The notes under the pieces: model-generated
Told to the model about the DNA's origin: nothing
Databases searched by the model: none
The model's input: the letters and a program-made list of their open reading frames with translations, nothing else
Part shown: positions 1 to 7,900 of the stretch, piece after piece
How positions within the stretch are numbered: position 1 is the first letter of the stretch
How the letters are laid out: each line of letters opens with the position of its first letter
Position numbers and translations under genes: made by a program
Assembly: GCA_947254375.1 (NCBI GenBank)
Contig: CAMYCF010000017.1
Coordinates: 1-9,021 of the forward strand
From: an uncultured Mobilibacterium sp.
Lineage (GTDB): Bacteria; Bacillota; Clostridia; Peptostreptococcales; Anaerovoracaceae
Direction of reading: 5' to 3'
Length of the DNA: 9,021 bases

Positions 1-345
1 AAAAACGCGGAGAAGAACGGCTTCGGCGTGGTCATATCGGCGGCGGGGAAAGCGGCGCATCTCGGAGGTGTGCTCGCGGCGAACACGCTCTTGCCCGTGA
101 TCGGGATTCCTATCAAAGCTTCGTCGCTGGAAGGCGTTGACGCCCTTCTTTCGACGGTCCAGATGCCTCCGGGGATACCTGTAGCGTCGGTTGCGATCGA
201 CGGGGCGAAGAACGCGGCGATACTCGCTATGGAGATACTCGCGGTCAGCGACGCGGAGCTCAGGGACAAACTCGCGGAAATGCGCAGGAAAGCTCACGAA
301 GACGTTTTGGCAAAAGACGAGAAAGTAAATAAACAGTTCGCGTAA
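1..345 (+). CDS. purE: PurE, 5-(carboxyamino)imidazole ribonucleotide mutase (C-terminal part, 5' end outside window)
   Basis: This is the 3' part of purE. The open frame runs from base 1, so the gene starts upstream and the ATG/GTG-like codons near base 28 are internal. The visible 114 residues begin KNAEKNGFGVVISAAGKAAH and carry the PurE core: the AAHLGG substrate-site segment, then LPVIGIPI, the STVQMPPGIPVASVAI block and GAKNAAILA, then a charged C-terminal helix rich in Lys and Glu. Family knowledge: class I PurE is a cytosolic octamer that moves the carboxyl group of N5-CAIR to C4, giving CAIR. The match looks class I rather than the AIR-carboxylase class II, but the N-terminal half that would help is not present. 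It is the first gene of the visible purine operon and precedes purF by 99 nt. Clostridial operons often have purC next; it is absent here. Confidence 0.95.
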   Translation, partial: KNAEKNGFGVVISAAGKAAHLGGVLAANTLLPVIGIPIKASSLEGVDALLSTVQMPPGIPVASVAIDGAKNAAILAMEILAVSDAELRDKLAEMRRKAHEDVLAKDEKVNKQFA

Positions 346-444
346 AGGGTCGCGCGGATCTGTAAGACAGCAGCTGTAAAAAAGACGGCAGCGAAGAACG
401 GACAAGCGGAAGCGGATAAAAGAGAAGCGGAGAAGAGAGAGAAC
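346..444 (+). other. purE-purF spacer, purine-rich, no gene
   Basis: This 99-nt gap has no credible ORF and no hairpin followed by T's, so purE and purF are probably co-transcribed. From about 382 it is strongly purine-rich. It contains three AAGCGGA heptamers (404-410, 410-416, 425-431), the last of which supplies the GGAG at 429-432, 12 nt before the purF ATG. A closer purine run, GAGAGAG at 435-441, could also serve ribosome binding. I see no purine riboswitch fold. Confidence 0.6.
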
Positions 445-1887
445 ATGAACGAACTTAGAGAGGAATGCGGGGTCTTCGGAGTATACTCGCCCGACAGGTA
501 CGATATAGCGAGGACCGTCTACTACGGGCTTTTCGCCCTGCAACACAGGGGCCAGGAGAGCTGTGGCATCGTCGTCAACGACGACGGAGTTTTATCTTCG
601 TACAAGGACCTCGGCATAGTGAACGACGTTTTTACGCCTGACAGGCTCGCGGAGCTCGGCGAAGGCAGGATCGCGATCGGCCACGTGAGGTACGGAACGA
701 TGGGCATCAACAGCCGTATCAATGCGCAGCCGATAACGGTCAACCACATAAAGGGCAGCATGGGCCTCGCGCACAACGGGAGCCTCGTCAATTCACACGA
801 GCTGAGGCGCGAACTCGAGCTCGAGGGGTCGATCTTCCAGACGACGAGCGACACCGAAGTTATCGCGTACATGATAACGAAGGAAAGGCTTAGGACGAAC
901 TCGATCGAAGAGGCTATCGACTCGGCGATGAACAGGATCAAAGGGGCGTATTCCCTCGTCATCGTATCGCCGACAAAACTCGTTGCGGCGAGGGACGAGT
1001 TCGGATTCAGACCGCTCTGCTACGGCGTGACGAAGGACGGCACCTATGTCGTGGCTTCGGAGAGCTGCGCGCTCGATACCGTTTCGGCCGAATTAGTGAG
1101 GGATATCGAGCCTGGAGAAATCGTAATTTTCGACGACAACGGCATAAGGACGATCGATCACCACTGCGGAAAGCAGGAAAAGAAGATCTGCATCTTCGAG
1201 TACATATATTTCTCGAGACCGGATTCCGTCGTCGACGGGGTCAGTGTCCATTTGGCACGCGTTCATGCCGGCGAGACGCTCGCGCAGGATTATCCTGTAG
1301 ATGCCGACGTCGTTGTCGGAGTTCCGGATTCGGGTCTCGATGCGGCGATCGGTTATTCGCGTGAATCGGGTCTGCCGTACGGCATAGGTTTTATAAAAAA
1401 TAAATACATCGGCAGGACTTTTATCGCGCCGGGACAATCGAAGCGTGAGAAGCTCGTAAACATAAAGCTCAACGTCGTAAAAGAAACGGTCGCCGGTAAA
1501 AGGGTCGTTCTCATCGACGACTCGGCGGTAAGGGGAACGACTTCGAAGCGCATCGTCAAGAAGCTTCGCGATGCGGGGGCGAAGGAAGTCCACCTCAGGC
1601 TCACGGCTCCGCCTTTTATCGATGCCTGCTACTACGGGACCGACGTTTCCGACAGATCGACCCTCATCGCCGCGAACCACACTCTCGAAGAGATAAGGGA
1701 AATCATCGGCTGCGATTCGATCGGATTTCTGAAGACCGAGAGACTCCGCGAGATGATCGGCAGGACGGACGACAAAGGATACTGCAGCGCCTGCTTCGAC
1801 AGCAACTATCCTGCGGGCAGAGCGGCGGAAAGCGGCAAATTCAAATTCGAATGTAAGCTCAGCGAGAAGATAAAAAAAGAAAACTGA
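445..1887 (+). CDS. purF: PurF, amidophosphoribosyltransferase, [4Fe-4S] type
   Basis: This enzyme catalyses the committed step of purine synthesis in the cytosol: PRPP plus glutamine to 5-phosphoribosylamine. It is 480 residues, a normal length. The N-terminal glutaminase (Ntn) domain begins after a short propeptide, MNELREE, and Cys8 is the expected nucleophile after processing. Glutaminase motifs follow: HRGQESCGI (34-42), GHVRYGT (79-85), AHNGS (109-113) and TSDTEVI (134-140). The C-terminal phosphoribosyltransferase domain has the PRPP loop VLIDDSAVRGTTS (355-367). Cys249, Cys395, Cys447 and Cys450 sit where the four cluster ligands lie in the B. subtilis enzyme, so this is the Fe-S form, which in B. 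subtilis is oxygen-sensitive and feedback-inhibited by purine nucleotides. The start is set by the Cys8 propeptide arrangement. purM follows after 32 nt. Confidence 0.97.
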   Translation: MNELREECGVFGVYSPDRYDIARTVYYGLFALQHRGQESCGIVVNDDGVLSSYKDLGIVNDVFTPDRLAELGEGRIAIGHVRYGTMGINSRINAQPITVNHIKGSMGLAHNGSLVNSHELRRELELEGSIFQTTSDTEVIAYMITKERLRTNSIEEAIDSAMNRIKGAYSLVIVSPTKLVAARDEFGFRPLCYGVTKDGTYVVASESCALDTVSAELVRDIEPGEIVIFDDNGIRTIDHHCGKQEKKICIFEYIYFSRPDSVVDGVSVHLARVHAGETLAQDYPVDADVVVGVPDSGLDAAIGYSRESGLPYGIGFIKNKYIGRTFIAPGQSKREKLVNIKLNVVKETVAGKRVVLIDDSAVRGTTSKRIVKKLRDAGAKEVHLRLTAPPFIDACYYGTDVSDRSTLIAANHTLEEIREIIGCDSIGFLKTERLREMIGRTDDKGYCSACFDSNYPAGRAAESGKFKFECKLSEKIKKEN

Positions 1888-1917
1888 TATAAAGGACAAT
1901 TGATAAAAAGGACAACG
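1886..1917 (+). repeat. Two 16-nt tandem copies carrying the purM ribosome-binding site
   Basis: Two adjacent imperfect 16-nt units, 1886-1901 and 1902-1917, each contain AAAGGACAA. The second provides the working Shine-Dalgarno AAAGGA (1907-1912), 7 nt before the purM ATG at 1920. The first copy overlaps the purF stop codon and lies about 23 nt from that ATG, too far to serve it. Confidence 0.75.
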
Positions 1918-1919
1918 AT

Positions 1920-2957
1920 ATGAAAAGTCAAAGCGAAAGCTACAAAAAAGCGGGAGTCGATATAACGAGCGGCTACAGGGCGGTCGAGCTGATGAAGGAG
2001 CACGTCGAAAAAACGATGAAATTCGGCAACACCTCACCGGTCGGCGGATTCGGAGGCCTTTTTACGCCCGACCTCACGGGAATGAAGGAGCCCGTCCTCG
2101 TAAGCGGGACGGACGGAGTCGGGACGAAGCTCAAGCTCGCATTCCTGCTCGATAAGCACGACACGGTCGGCATCGACTGCGTCGCGATGTGCGTGAACGA
2201 CATAATCTGCGTCGGGGCGAAACCTCTGTTTTTCCTCGACTACATCGCAGTCGGTAAAAATTTCCCGGAGAAGGTCGCGACGATCGTAAAAGGCGTCGCC
2301 GACGGATGCGTTCAGTCGGAATGCTGCCTCATCGGCGGTGAGACTGCGGAGATGCCGGGTTTTTACCCTGAAGACGAGTACGATCTCGCCGGATTTGCGG
2401 TGGGGATCGTCGATAAAACCAAGGTAATAGACAAAAACGACGTCAAGGCGGGCGACCTCATCATCGGCATCGCATCATCGGGCGTCCACTCGAACGGTTT
2501 TTCGCTCGCGAGAAAAGTCTTCGACGTCGAGAACGGAGGGGCGGACGAGAGGCTGGAGGAGCTCGGCGGTAAAACGATCGGAGAAGTCCTTCTCGAGCCG
2601 ACGAAGATCTACGTCAAAGCGATAAAAAATCTTTGCAATGAGATTAGGCCTCATGCGATAATGCATATAACGGGCGGCGGCTTTTACGAGAACATCCCGA
2701 GGAGCCTTCCTGAAGGTCTTTCGGCGAAGATAGATAAAAGCGCTCTCGAGATACCGCCTATCTTCAAACTGATAGCGGAACGCGGCGACATCCCTGAACA
2801 CGACATGTTCAACACCTACAATATGGGAACGGGAATGACGGTCGTCGTGTCGGCAGAGGACGCCGAAAGGGCCGTGAGCATCATAAATGCTTCCGGCGAA
2901 AAGGCGAAGGTCATCGGCGAAGTCACCGAAAGCGGCGAGGGCGTCATTATAGAATAA
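1920..2957 (+). CDS. purM: PurM, phosphoribosylformylglycinamidine cyclo-ligase (AIR synthetase)
   Basis: This enzyme closes the imidazole ring, converting FGAM and ATP to AIR; family members are cytosolic dimers. At 345 residues it matches the usual length. The N-terminal start SYKKAGVDITSGY (7-19) is the standard PurM opening. It is followed by GGFGGLF (42-48), VSGTDGVGTKLKLA (61-74), the DCVAMCVNDI block (86-95), CLIGGETAEMPGFY (136-149), SSGVHSNGFSLARKV (186-200), HITGGGFYENIPR (249-261) and the C-terminal FNTYNMGTGM (297-306). These cover both halves of the PurM/PurL-type ATP-binding fold, so the gene looks intact. The ATG has an AAAGGA 7 nt upstream. Its TAA stop overlaps an ATG in a TAATG arrangement (2955-2959), so translation is probably coupled to purN. 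Confidence 0.97.
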   Translation: MKSQSESYKKAGVDITSGYRAVELMKEHVEKTMKFGNTSPVGGFGGLFTPDLTGMKEPVLVSGTDGVGTKLKLAFLLDKHDTVGIDCVAMCVNDIICVGAKPLFFLDYIAVGKNFPEKVATIVKGVADGCVQSECCLIGGETAEMPGFYPEDEYDLAGFAVGIVDKTKVIDKNDVKAGDLIIGIASSGVHSNGFSLARKVFDVENGGADERLEELGGKTIGEVLLEPTKIYVKAIKNLCNEIRPHAIMHITGGGFYENIPRSLPEGLSAKIDKSALEIPPIFKLIAERGDIPEHDMFNTYNMGTGMTVVVSAEDAERAVSIINASGEKAKVIGEVTESGEGVIIE

Positions 2958-2962
2958 TGAGC

Positions 2963-2971
2963 GGAGAGAAA
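2963..2971 (+). promoter_or_regulatory. Ribosome-binding site that favours the second purN ATG
   Basis: GGAGAG begins at 2963, and its GGAG core ends 5 nt before the ATG at 2972. The alternative ATG at 2957, which overlaps the purM stop, has only a GAGGG-like purine run about 15 nt upstream. The downstream start therefore looks better placed. Confidence 0.55.
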
Positions 2972-3619
2972 ATGTATAAAGCGAAAACCGCGGTCCTCAT
3001 CTCGGGCGGCGGCACGAATCTTCAGGCGATAATAGACAGCTGGGAAGCGGGGAAACTTCCCCACGTCGAGCTGTCTCTCGTCGTATCTTCAAGGCGTGAA
3101 GCGGGCGGCCTGGCGAGAGCGGAGAAAGCCGGCATCCCGCACCTTTTCCTCGGGAAAGACGGCTTCGAAGAAAATCTGATCGCGCTACTTGAGGAAAACG
3201 AGATCGACATCATCGTGCTTGCGGGCTTCCTCAAGATACTTAGTCCGGCTTTTACCGAGCGGTACCCGAACCGGATCATCAACGTCCACCCGTCGCTGAT
3301 ACCGTCTTTTTGCGGTGACGGTTTTTACGGGCTGAAAGTGCACGAAGCCGCGCTCGAGTACGGGGTAAAAGTCACGGGAGCCACGGTCCATTTTGTGAAC
3401 GAGGTGACCGACGGCGGAAGGATAATCGCGCAGAAAGCGGTCGAGGTCCGAGAAGGGGACACGCCGGAAACACTTCAGCGGCGCGTCATGGAAGAGGCCG
3501 AGTGGGTGATACTCCCCGAAGCGCTCGAAAAGGTCGCGGCGGACATATGCGAGAACAGCGGAGCCCGAAGCGCCGGTTGCGGCGGACATATGCAAGGAGA
3601 AAATATAAAAGGAGCATAA
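2972..3619 (+). CDS. purN: PurN, phosphoribosylglycinamide formyltransferase, with an altered C-terminal tail
   Basis: PurN transfers a formyl group from 10-formyltetrahydrofolate to GAR, giving FGAR. I chose ATG 2972 (215 aa, MYKAKTAVLISGGGTNLQ) because of its ribosome-binding site and because the family begins close to the AVLISG strand; ATG 2957 would add five residues (MSGEK) and overlap the purM stop. The GAR-phosphate loop is SGGGTNLQ. The catalytic triad of the family is present: Asn104 and His106 in INVHPSLIPSF, and Asp147 in TDGG. The segment GDGFYGLKVHEAAL and the C-terminal TLQRRVMEEAEWVILPEAL resemble clostridial PurN. The tail after AADIC (residues 194-215) is odd: it is read from an out-of-frame duplicate of the preceding coding segment (see repeat at 3515-3593). 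The catalytic domain is complete, so activity is expected. purD starts 1 nt after the stop. Confidence 0.95.
   Translation: MYKAKTAVLISGGGTNLQAIIDSWEAGKLPHVELSLVVSSRREAGGLARAEKAGIPHLFLGKDGFEENLIALLEENEIDIIVLAGFLKILSPAFTERYPNRIINVHPSLIPSFCGDGFYGLKVHEAALEYGVKVTGATVHFVNEVTDGGRIIAQKAVEVREGDTPETLQRRVMEEAEWVILPEALEKVAADICENSGARSAGCGGHMQGENIKGA
3515..3593 (+). repeat. Imperfect tandem duplication of the purN 3' coding end
   Basis: Copy A (3515-3550) and copy B (3564-3593) share CCCGAAGCGC at the left (3515-3524 and 3564-3573) and a perfect 15-mer GCGGCGGACATATGC at the right (3536-3550 and 3579-3593). Between these blocks A has 11 nt and B has 5, a difference of two codons. Copy A is in the purN frame (PEALEKVAADIC). 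Copy B sits one base out of frame, and in its own frame reads PEAPVAADICKEKI then TAA at 3606-3608. That stop lies 12 nt before the purD ATG. Confidence 0.8.
3608..3614 (+). promoter_or_regulatory. purD ribosome-binding site inside purN
   Basis: AAAGGAG at 3608-3614 lies 6 nt before the purD ATG at 3621 and inside the last codons of purN. Only one base separates the purN stop from purD, so the two are probably translationally coupled. Confidence 0.7.
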
Positions 3620-3620
3620 A

Positions 3621-4895
3621 ATGAAAGTAGCGGTAGTCGGTGGCGGCGGACGTGAGCACGCCATCATAAAATCTCTCAAAAAGAGCGATAAGATCGAAAA
3701 GCTGTACGCCCTGCCCGGCAACGGCGGCATCGCGGAAGACGCGGAGTGCGTGCCGATCGGAGCAAAGGAGCTCGATAAGATCGTCGATTTCGCCGTGCAC
3801 GAAAAGATCGATTACGCAGTCGTGGCGCCGGACGATCCGCTCGTGATGGGACTCGTCGACATGCTCGAAGAAAAGGGCATACCGTGCTTCGGTCCGGACA
3901 AAAAAGCCGCGATCATCGAGGGGAGCAAGGCTTTCTCAAAGGACCTCATGACGAAATACGGAATACCGACCGCTAAATACGAGGCGTTCGACGATGCCGA
4001 CGAAGCTTTGCGATATGCGGAGACGTGCGACATTCCGGTAGCGGTAAAAGCCGACGGCCTCGCGCTCGGGAAAGGCGTTTTTATCGCGATGACACGCGAA
4101 GAGGCGGTCTCGGCCGTTGAAACGATAATGAAAGAAAAGAAGTTCGGATCGAGCGGCGACAGGGTCGTCATCGAGGAGCTCCTTTTCGGACCGGAAGTGA
4201 CCGTACTTTCTTTTACCGACGGAAAAGTCGTAAAACCGATGATCTCTTCAATGGATCACAAGCGCGCCTTCGACGGCGACGAGGGACCGAACACGGGAGG
4301 AATGGGCGTCATCGCGCCGAACCCTTTTTACACGCCTGAGATCGCGAAGGAGTGCGAAGATAAGATTTTTAAACCGACGATCGAGGCGATGAGGAAAGAG
4401 GGAAGGCCGTTCAAAGGCTGCCTCTATTTCGGACTTATGATAACCAAAGACGGCCCGAAAGTGATAGAATATAACAGCAGGTTCGGAGACCCGGAGGCGC
4501 AGGTCGTGCTTCCGCTCCTCGAATCCGATCTTTTTGAGATAATGCTCGCGGTCACGGAAGAGCGCCTCGAAGACGTCGAGGTAAAATTCAGCGACGATGC
4601 GGCGTGCTGCATAGTTGCGGCGTCGAAGGGATATCCCGTTTCGTACGAGAAGGGATTTGAGATAACGCTCCCGGAGAAAAAGGATAAAATTTTCATCGCG
4701 GGGAGCAGGCTCGAGGACGGCAGGCAGGTGACGAGCGGGGGCAGGGTCCTCGGTGTCACGGAGACGGCGCCGGACCTTAGCGAGGCCGTAAAAAAGGCAT
4801 ATGAAACGATCAAAGAAGTAAAATTCGATAACATCTATTACAGGAAAGACATAGGCGCCAAGGCTTTGGAGGCGATCGGCCGCGAAGGAAGATAG
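3621..4895 (+). CDS. purD: PurD, phosphoribosylamine-glycine ligase (GAR synthetase)
   Basis: This ATP-grasp ligase joins phosphoribosylamine and glycine to give GAR, the substrate of PurN, which is encoded just upstream. It is 424 residues, the usual size for a monofunctional bacterial PurD. The N-domain starts MKVAVVGGGGREHAI (phosphate loop GGGGREHA, 7-14), followed by PGNGGIAED (32-40) and the APDDPLVMGLVD segment (69-80). The ATP-grasp region shows VAVKADGLALGKGV (140-153), a hinge VVIEELLFGPEV (182-193), the signature GPNTGGMG (222-229) and the Mg-binding EYNSRFGDPEAQ (283-294). The C-terminal domain is complete, with no frameshift. Its position after purN is common, but purH, which often lies between them in Clostridia, is not present. 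purL begins 18 nt after the stop. Confidence 0.97.
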   Translation: MKVAVVGGGGREHAIIKSLKKSDKIEKLYALPGNGGIAEDAECVPIGAKELDKIVDFAVHEKIDYAVVAPDDPLVMGLVDMLEEKGIPCFGPDKKAAIIEGSKAFSKDLMTKYGIPTAKYEAFDDADEALRYAETCDIPVAVKADGLALGKGVFIAMTREEAVSAVETIMKEKKFGSSGDRVVIEELLFGPEVTVLSFTDGKVVKPMISSMDHKRAFDGDEGPNTGGMGVIAPNPFYTPEIAKECEDKIFKPTIEAMRKEGRPFKGCLYFGLMITKDGPKVIEYNSRFGDPEAQVVLPLLESDLFEIMLAVTEERLEDVEVKFSDDAACCIVAASKGYPVSYEKGFEITLPEKKDKIFIAGSRLEDGRQVTSGGRVLGVTETAPDLSEAVKKAYETIKEVKFDNIYYRKDIGAKALEAIGREGR

Positions 4896-4901
4896 GCGCG
4901 C

Positions 4902-4907
4902 GGGGAG
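4902..4907 (+). promoter_or_regulatory. purL ribosome-binding site
   Basis: GGGGAG at 4902-4907 is 6 nt before the ATG at 4914 and supports that start. The 18-nt purD-purL gap has no room for a terminator. Confidence 0.7.
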
Positions 4908-4913
4908 ACTGAT

Positions 4914-7900
4914 ATGGTAAAAGTTATTTATGTTGAAAAGAAGAAGCCTTTTGCAAATAAGGCGAAGGAGCTCCTGAAAGAGTTCCGCGAGGTGCTCATG
5001 CTCGGGCGCGTCGAGGGCGTGCGCGTCATCAACCGCTATTTTGTGGAGGATCTTTCCGACGAGGCGTTCGAAGAGGCGAAGCAGTGCATCTTCTCCGAGC
5101 CGCCGATGGACGACGTGTACGGCGATATCGATTTTAGGAAGCTTCACACGGTGGTCGTCGAGTATCTCCCGGGTCAGTTCGACCAGAGGGCGCGTTCGGC
5201 TGAGGAGTGCCTTCAGTTCATCGCGCACGACGAGCATCCTACGGTAAAAACCGCCGCGGTCTACGTCATATCGGGCCCGATAGAAAACGAGGACCTCGAG
5301 AAGATAAAAGATTTCCTCATCAATCCTATCGAGTGCCGCGAGGCGTCGCTCAGCGTTCCGGTAACGCTCAAAGAGGATTATCCTGAGCCGGGCAAAGATC
5401 CGGTCATCGAGGGATTCTGCGATTTCAGCGACGAAAAGCTGGCCGATTTTATAAAAGAAAACGGCATGGCAATGGACGTAGAGGACCTGAAACTCTGCCG
5501 CGAATATTTTAAGGGCGAGAAAAGGGATCCGGGCGGGACGGAGCTCCGCGTGATCGACACGTATTGGTCGGATCACTGCAGGCACACGACTTTTAACACG
5601 ACGATAAACGGCGTCACTTTTAAGGACGATAAAATAAACGAGACGTTCGGCAGATATCTCAAGCAGCGCGAAGAGCTCGGGATAAGGAAGCCGGTCAGCC
5701 TCATGAACATAGCGACGATAGCGATGAAAGCCCTCAGGGAGAGCGGCGACCTCAAGCATCTCGTCGAGTCGGAGGAGATAAACGCGTGCACGGTCGATTT
5801 TACCGCCCGCGTTGACGGAAAAGACGAAGATTGGGTGCTCCTTTTTAAAAACGAGACCCACAACCACCCGACGGAGATAGAGCCTTTCGGCGGCGCGGCG
5901 ACGTGCGTCGGAGGCGCGATAAGGGATCCGCTGTCGGGAAGGGGATACGTATATGCGGCGATGAGGGTCACCGGTGTCGGCGATCCGCTCACGCCTATTT
6001 CGAAGACGAGGAAGGGAAAACTGCCGCAGAGGAAGATCTCGACTTCGGCCGCTTCGGGATACAGCTCGTACGGGAACCAGATCGGACTTACTACGGGTCT
6101 CGTCGACGAGATATACCACGACGGATACGTGGCGAAGAGGATGGAGGTCGGTGCGGTCATAGCGGCGGCTCCCGCTCATAATATAAGGAGGGAAAGGCCG
6201 GAGGCCGGCGACAAGATCATCCTGCTCGGAGGAAAGACGGGAAGAGACGGTATCGGCGGTGCGACGGGCTCGTCAAAATCCCACAGCGAAGGCTCGCTCA
6301 AGAGCTGCGGAACTGAGGTCCAGAAGGGCAACGCTCCGGAAGAGAGAAAGATACAGAGGCTGTTTAGGAATCCTCAGGCCTCGATGCTCATAAAACGCTG
6401 CAACGACTTCGGAGCGGGCGGAGTCGCCGTTGCTATCGGCGAATTGGCCGACGGTCTCGAGATCGATCTCGACAAGGTGCCGAAGAAATACGGCGGGCTC
6501 AGCGGTATGGAGCTCGCGATCAGCGAGTCGCAGGAGAGGATGGCTGTCGTACTCGATGCCGAAGACGTCGATAGGTTCACGGAACTCGCTGAGTCGGAGA
6601 ACCTCAGAGCGACCGTTGTCGCCGAAGTTACCGACAGAAGATATCTCACGATGATGTACAAAGGCGAAAAGATCGTCGACATCTCGAGGGATTTTCTCGA
6701 CACGAACGGCGCGGAAAAACAGATGAACGCAGTCGTTGAGTCTTCGAGAAAATTCACTAAAAAGATCCCGCTCTCGGTAAAAGACGGTATGCTCGCACTC
6801 GTAGACGACCTCAACGTTTGCTCAAAGCGCGGACTTTCAGAGCGCTTCGATTCGACGATCGGCGCGCGCACCGTCCTGATGCCTTTCGGCGGCGCGACAC
6901 AGAGGACGCCGATACAGGCGATGGTCCACAAGATCCCGATAATGAAGGGCGACTGCGAGACAGTCTCGCTGATGTCGTACGGCTTCAATCCGTATATATC
7001 CGAGAAAAGTCCTTACCACGGAGCGTATCTCGCCGTAGTTGAGAGCATCTCGAAGCTCATCGCGACGGGCGCGACATATAAAGACATTTATCTCAGCTTC
7101 CAGGAATATTTCGAGAAGCTCGGCGAAAACGAGCAGGCCTGGGGAAGGGCGCTCAGCGCCGTACTCGGTGCATACAGGGCACAGATGGATCTCGGCATCG
7201 CCGCGATAGGCGGTAAAGACTCCATGAGCGGAACGTTCGAAGACATCCACGTACCGCCGACTCTGATCTCGTTCGCCGTGACGACGGACGACATAGACAG
7301 GATCGTATCGCCTGAGTTCAAGAAGAGAGGCCACAAGGTCATCCTCGTAAAACCGAGAAAAGGCAAGGACGGCCTGCCTGACTCAGACTCCCTCAAAAAG
7401 TGCTTCAAGACGGTCGAATATCTGATCGGCGCCGGAGTCGTGGCGGCCTGCTCAACCGTCGGGTACGGCGGCATCGCGGAAGCTGTCTACAAAATGTCGA
7501 TAGGAAACAGGGTCGGCTTCGAGTTCTCAAAGGACATATCTCTCGACGAGATATTCGGCTATTCGTACGGCTCCTTCATACTCGAAGTTACAAAGGATGT
7601 CGAACTTTCCGACGTCATGACCCTTCTCGGTAAAACGGTAAACAGGGATCATATCGGTAAGATCGGAGACCACGTAAGCCTCGACGCCCTCGATAAAATC
7701 TACGAAGGTAAGCTCGAGCCTATCTACCCTAACAACGTCGAAGGTGTCGGCGGCCCGGCTCCTGAAATGAGCTTCATGAGCCGCGAGCTCAAGATGGCCG
7801 AAAAACCATGCAAGTCGAAACCTCGTTTCCTGATACCCGTATTCCCGGGTACGAACTGCGAATACGATGCCGCGATCGCTATCGAAGAGGCGGGCGGCAC

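Noticed and set aside
346..444. Possible purine riboswitch or attenuator before purF
   Set aside because: No three-way-junction core, no paired loops and no hairpin with a T-run are visible. The operon's true leader would be upstream of purE, outside the window.
1093..2037. A 314-codon antisense frame across purF and purM
   Set aside because: Composition artefact opposite well-conserved PurF motifs; the predicted product begins with low-complexity Cys, Arg and Phe-rich sequence.
4248..6179. A 643-codon open frame on the - strand across purD and purL
   Set aside because: It is in exact codon register with purD and purL, which share the same frame, so it stays open simply because the sense genes avoid TTA, CTA and TCA codons here. 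Its product is Arg-rich and resembles no protein family, and it covers conserved catalytic motifs of both real genes.
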